Assembly: GCF_030577135.1 (NCBI RefSeq)
Contig: NZ_JAUIRR010000005.1
Coordinates: 2,113-66,112, forward strand
Length of the DNA: 64,000 bases
Reading direction: 5' to 3'
DNA from: Sulfurimonas sp. hsl 1-7
GTDB taxonomy: Bacteria > Campylobacterota > Campylobacteria > Campylobacterales > Sulfurimonadaceae
Each line of letters starts with the position of its first letter. Within the stretch, counting starts at the first letter, position 1. Positions 61,980 to 64,000 of this stretch are shown one piece after another. The notes under the pieces were generated by a model, which was given only the letters and a program-made list of their open reading frames with translations, made no database searches and was not told where the DNA came from. A program made the position numbers and the translations under genes.

Positions 61980-63275
61980 ATGAAGAATAAAGAATTGAAA
62001 AATAGAGACCTAGAAGTATTATGGCATCCTTGTACACAGATGAAAGATCACGAGACTTTACCTCTTATACCTATAAAAAAAGCTTATGGAGTATATCTTG
62101 AAGATTTTGAAGAAAATAAATACATAGATGCAGTGAGTTCTTGGTGGGTAAATATATTTGGACATACAAATAAATATATAAATTCTAAAATAAAAGAGCA
62201 GTTAGATACATTAGAACATGTTATTTTAGCAGGGTTCACACATGAACAGGTGATCAGACTTTCAGAAAGGCTTGTAAAACTTACTCCAAAAGGGCTTGAT
62301 AAATGTTTCTATGCGGATAACGGTTCATCTGCAGTGGAAGTTGCTTTAAAGATGAGTTACCATGCAAACTTGAATGACGGAAAAAACAAACCGCTGTTTG
62401 TATCACTGACAAACTCGTATCACGGTGAGACGATCGGAGCACTGAGTGTCGGAGATGTTGAATTGTATAAAGATACATATAAGCCTCTATTAATTCAATC
62501 TATCCAAACGCCTGTACCCAAAGATATGTCGATTGAAGCAGCGCGTGAAGCAGCAGATGCATTTGAAAAATTATGTCAAGAACGTTCTGATGAGATCAGT
62601 GCCATTATATTAGAACCTCTTATACAAGGGGCTGGGTATATGCATATGTATCATCCGGAATTTTTAGTGTTTGTACGTGATATCTGTAACCGTTATGATG
62701 TTCATCTTATCGCCGATGAAGTTATGGTTGGGTTTGGTAGAACAGGGGAGTTGTTTGCATGTGACGTTGCGGGAATCTCACCTGATTTTATTGTACTTTC
62801 AAAAGGATTAACAGGTGGTTATCTACCTTTATCTGTCGTACTCACATCAAATGAAATCTATATGAAGTTCTATTGTGATTATAATGAATATAAAGCTTTC
62901 TTACACTCCCATTCATATACCGGAAATGCACTGGCTTGTGCAGCTGCTAATGCAACCTTAGATATATTTGAAAATGAAAATATTATAGAGAAGAACAGAG
63001 TACTTAGTGAGCATATGTCAAGACGATTGCAGGAGTTTGAAACACTTGAAAATGTTGCAAGTATTAGACAAACGGGGATGGTGTGTGCCGTAGAACTTAA
63101 AGGATATACTACAGAAGACAGGATAGGGTTAAAAGTCTATGATTACGGTTTGAAAAACGGTGTGCTGCTTCGTCCTTTAGGACATGTGGTATATTTCATG
63201 CCTCCATATATCCTGACTCAAGAGGAGTGTGACAAGATGTTCGATATAGCACTAGAGGCTGTGAAGTCACTCTAG
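61980..63275 (+). CDS. bioA: Adenosylmethionine--8-amino-7-oxononanoate transaminase
   Basis: A 431-residue class III aminotransferase with the BioA-specific 'VLWHPCTQMKDHET' and 'VSSWWVNIFGH'. The PLP site has 'FYADNGSSAVEVALKM', 'HLIADEVMVGFGRTG' and the catalytic Lys in 'VLSKGLTGGYLPLS'. 'LHSHSYTGNALACAAA' and 'LRPLGHVVYFMPPY' complete the pattern. It makes 7,8-diaminopelargonic acid in biotin synthesis using SAM as amino donor. No other bio gene is in the window. The stop overlaps the convergent aldolase-like gene at CTAG. Confidence 0.96.
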   Translation: MKNKELKNRDLEVLWHPCTQMKDHETLPLIPIKKAYGVYLEDFEENKYIDAVSSWWVNIFGHTNKYINSKIKEQLDTLEHVILAGFTHEQVIRLSERLVKLTPKGLDKCFYADNGSSAVEVALKMSYHANLNDGKNKPLFVSLTNSYHGETIGALSVGDVELYKDTYKPLLIQSIQTPVPKDMSIEAAREAADAFEKLCQERSDEISAIILEPLIQGAGYMHMYHPEFLVFVRDICNRYDVHLIADEVMVGFGRTGELFACDVAGISPDFIVLSKGLTGGYLPLSVVLTSNEIYMKFYCDYNEYKAFLHSHSYTGNALACAAANATLDIFENENIIEKNRVLSEHMSRRLQEFETLENVASIRQTGMVCAVELKGYTTEDRIGLKVYDYGLKNGVLLRPLGHVVYFMPPYILTQEECDKMFDIALEAVKSL

Positions 63276-63865
63276 TTTAGTTCTAAATCGATACTATTGT
63301 TATTATCGAGCATCAATAGTCTACAGCTTTTTTCCAAGATGGCAAGTTTTTTTGCCATCTCATGGATATCTCTGTTGTAAGCATACACCCCATATCCGCG
63401 TATAATCATAATATTAGTGTTATTTGTTTGAAAATAGTAAGGGATCTCACTTCTTGCACGATCATACCAGTCTTCAAACTGTTTAGGATCGTATATTTCA
63501 ATATTTCCGAGTACTTTGTGTCCAAAATAATCTTTTGGAGAGATTATGTTGTGGTAGAGTGAGTATGCAGTGGTAAACTGTGGCATAGAGAAACAGATGA
63601 ATTTTGCATCAGATATTTTTGAGTAGATATTTTGATGGATATCGGCATCTATACTTGCCTGGTGCCATCTGTAATCTTTTTTAAAATAAAGCTCTATTAA
63701 TGCATTTTCATCAAGATCATCAAAAACAGCCTCTTTTGTATTTATTAAAAAACGTCCCGATTCAGTTTTTGCTGAAAGGGAACCGTGGTAGATCCCGAAG
63801 AAATCCTTTCTAAACATAGAAAGAGATAAAGAGGAGAGCTTGCGTTTGAGATGATCTTTATTCAT
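63272..63865 (-). CDS. Class II aldolase/adducin-fold protein lacking the zinc histidines
   Basis: A 197-residue protein with the aldolase-II layout: 'DFFGIYHGSLSAKTESGRFL' N-terminal strand region, 'IHQNIYSKISDAKFICFSMP', 'ILEKSCRLLML' at the end and 'NIMIIRGYGVYAYNRDIHEM' (each in part). In catalytic members the two zinc His are in an HxH motif after the conserved strand and a third follows in NHG; here these places read 'FICFSMPQ' and 'IRGYGVYA'. It is therefore probably not a standard aldolase. It has SD AAGGTC. It may have a binding or structural role. Confidence 0.75.
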   Translation of the reverse strand: MNKDHLKRKLSSLSLSMFRKDFFGIYHGSLSAKTESGRFLINTKEAVFDDLDENALIELYFKKDYRWHQASIDADIHQNIYSKISDAKFICFSMPQFTTAYSLYHNIISPKDYFGHKVLGNIEIYDPKQFEDWYDRARSEIPYYFQTNNTNIMIIRGYGVYAYNRDIHEMAKKLAILEKSCRLLMLDNNNSIDLELN

Positions 63866-63917
63866 TGTTAGACCTTTTTATAACTTCTAAAATTTGTCAG
63901 TAAACTATACAAGAGGT

Positions 63918-64000
63918 CTACTTAAACCAACTTTTCATTTTATCGATTACTGAATCGAGTACACCTTCATGCGGTTTTGACTCAACTCCGAAAGACTCTT
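63918..64000 (-). CDS. C-terminal end of an unidentified protein (partial)
   Basis: From the window edge on the minus strand an open frame reads ESFGVESKPHEGVLDSVID, then KMKSWFK and a TAG stop (63918-63920). Only 26 complete codons are seen. The amphipathic end (VIDKMKSWFK) could be a membrane-binding tail. No family can be named. Confidence 0.5.
   Translation of the reverse strand, partial: ESFGVESKPHEGVLDSVIDKMKSWFK

Noticed and set aside
61964-61990. Eight-codon frame (MKEVYYEE) overlapping the bioA start
   Set aside because: Too short to support, no SD of its own; probably chance.

Overview
The window is AT-rich, tightly packed bacterial chromosome, best matched to Campylobacterota (Epsilonproteobacteria) and probably to a Sulfurimonas-like free-living, flagellated, respiring member. 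The evidence is a MutS7-type MutS with a C-terminal HNH nuclease, MutS2 beside murC, orphan histidine kinases with an IAHQWRQPL H-box, CetB/Aer-like single-PAS proteins, a TorF-type porin, and TATAAT -10 boxes without a clear -35. No rRNA, tRNA, CRISPR array, prophage or insertion sequence was seen. The species cannot be fixed from the sequence alone.

Layout. 1-3000: the end of a CheW-domain protein facing a dCache chemoreceptor. 3121-11360: mutS7, yqeY, then flgH behind a sigma-54 type promoter, followed by a transglutaminase-like exported protein, an orphan histidine kinase and a GGDEF/EAL protein. 11371-20924: a SulP transporter, two diguanylate cyclases, valS and a UvrD-family helicase. 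20921-29917 (minus): a likely nine-gene unit running dapC-like, a hypothetical, murC, a small membrane protein, mutS2, a flavoprotein, lemA, DUF3137 and EI24. 29965-40259: a membrane protein, a cytochrome c lipoprotein, thiS/acpS, a tandem PAS pair, fliL, beta-carbonic anhydrase, radA-ftsY-TlpA, then 5-FCL and rny. 40274-43032: a heme protein, atpB and a TorF-like porin. 43159-57591: pcm, then a long plus-strand run of gatB, a K+ channel with a separate RCK partner, gpsA, CDF, SLC13, Dabb, M48, prmC, DUF4149, and a four-gene NosL-like/ABC/membrane-thiol cassette. 57588-64000: a J-domain protein, ftsZ, ftsA and ppiD on minus, bioA on plus, and an aldolase-fold protein on minus.

How the genes work together. 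Signalling (MCP, PAS pair, kinase, four GGDEF/EAL-type proteins) and flagellar genes (flgH, fliL) suggest motility and c-di-GMP control. The cell envelope and division set (dapC, murC, ftsA, ftsZ, ppiD) is on the minus strand. The most distinctive system is the NosL-like protein + MacB/LolC-type permease + LolD-type ATPase + CxxC multi-pass protein at 54158-57591, which I infer to be a metal (copper?) or thiol envelope pathway.

Sequence-level signals not explained by genes: (i) a decayed copy of the porin promoter and signal-peptide start about 310 bp upstream of the porin; (ii) several genes with TATAAT 6-7 nt before the start codon, suggesting leaderless mRNAs; (iii) a perfect 12+1+12 palindrome centred on the start of one of these; (iv) a three-half-site operator-like element before the carbonic anhydrase unit; (v) repeats bracketing pcm.
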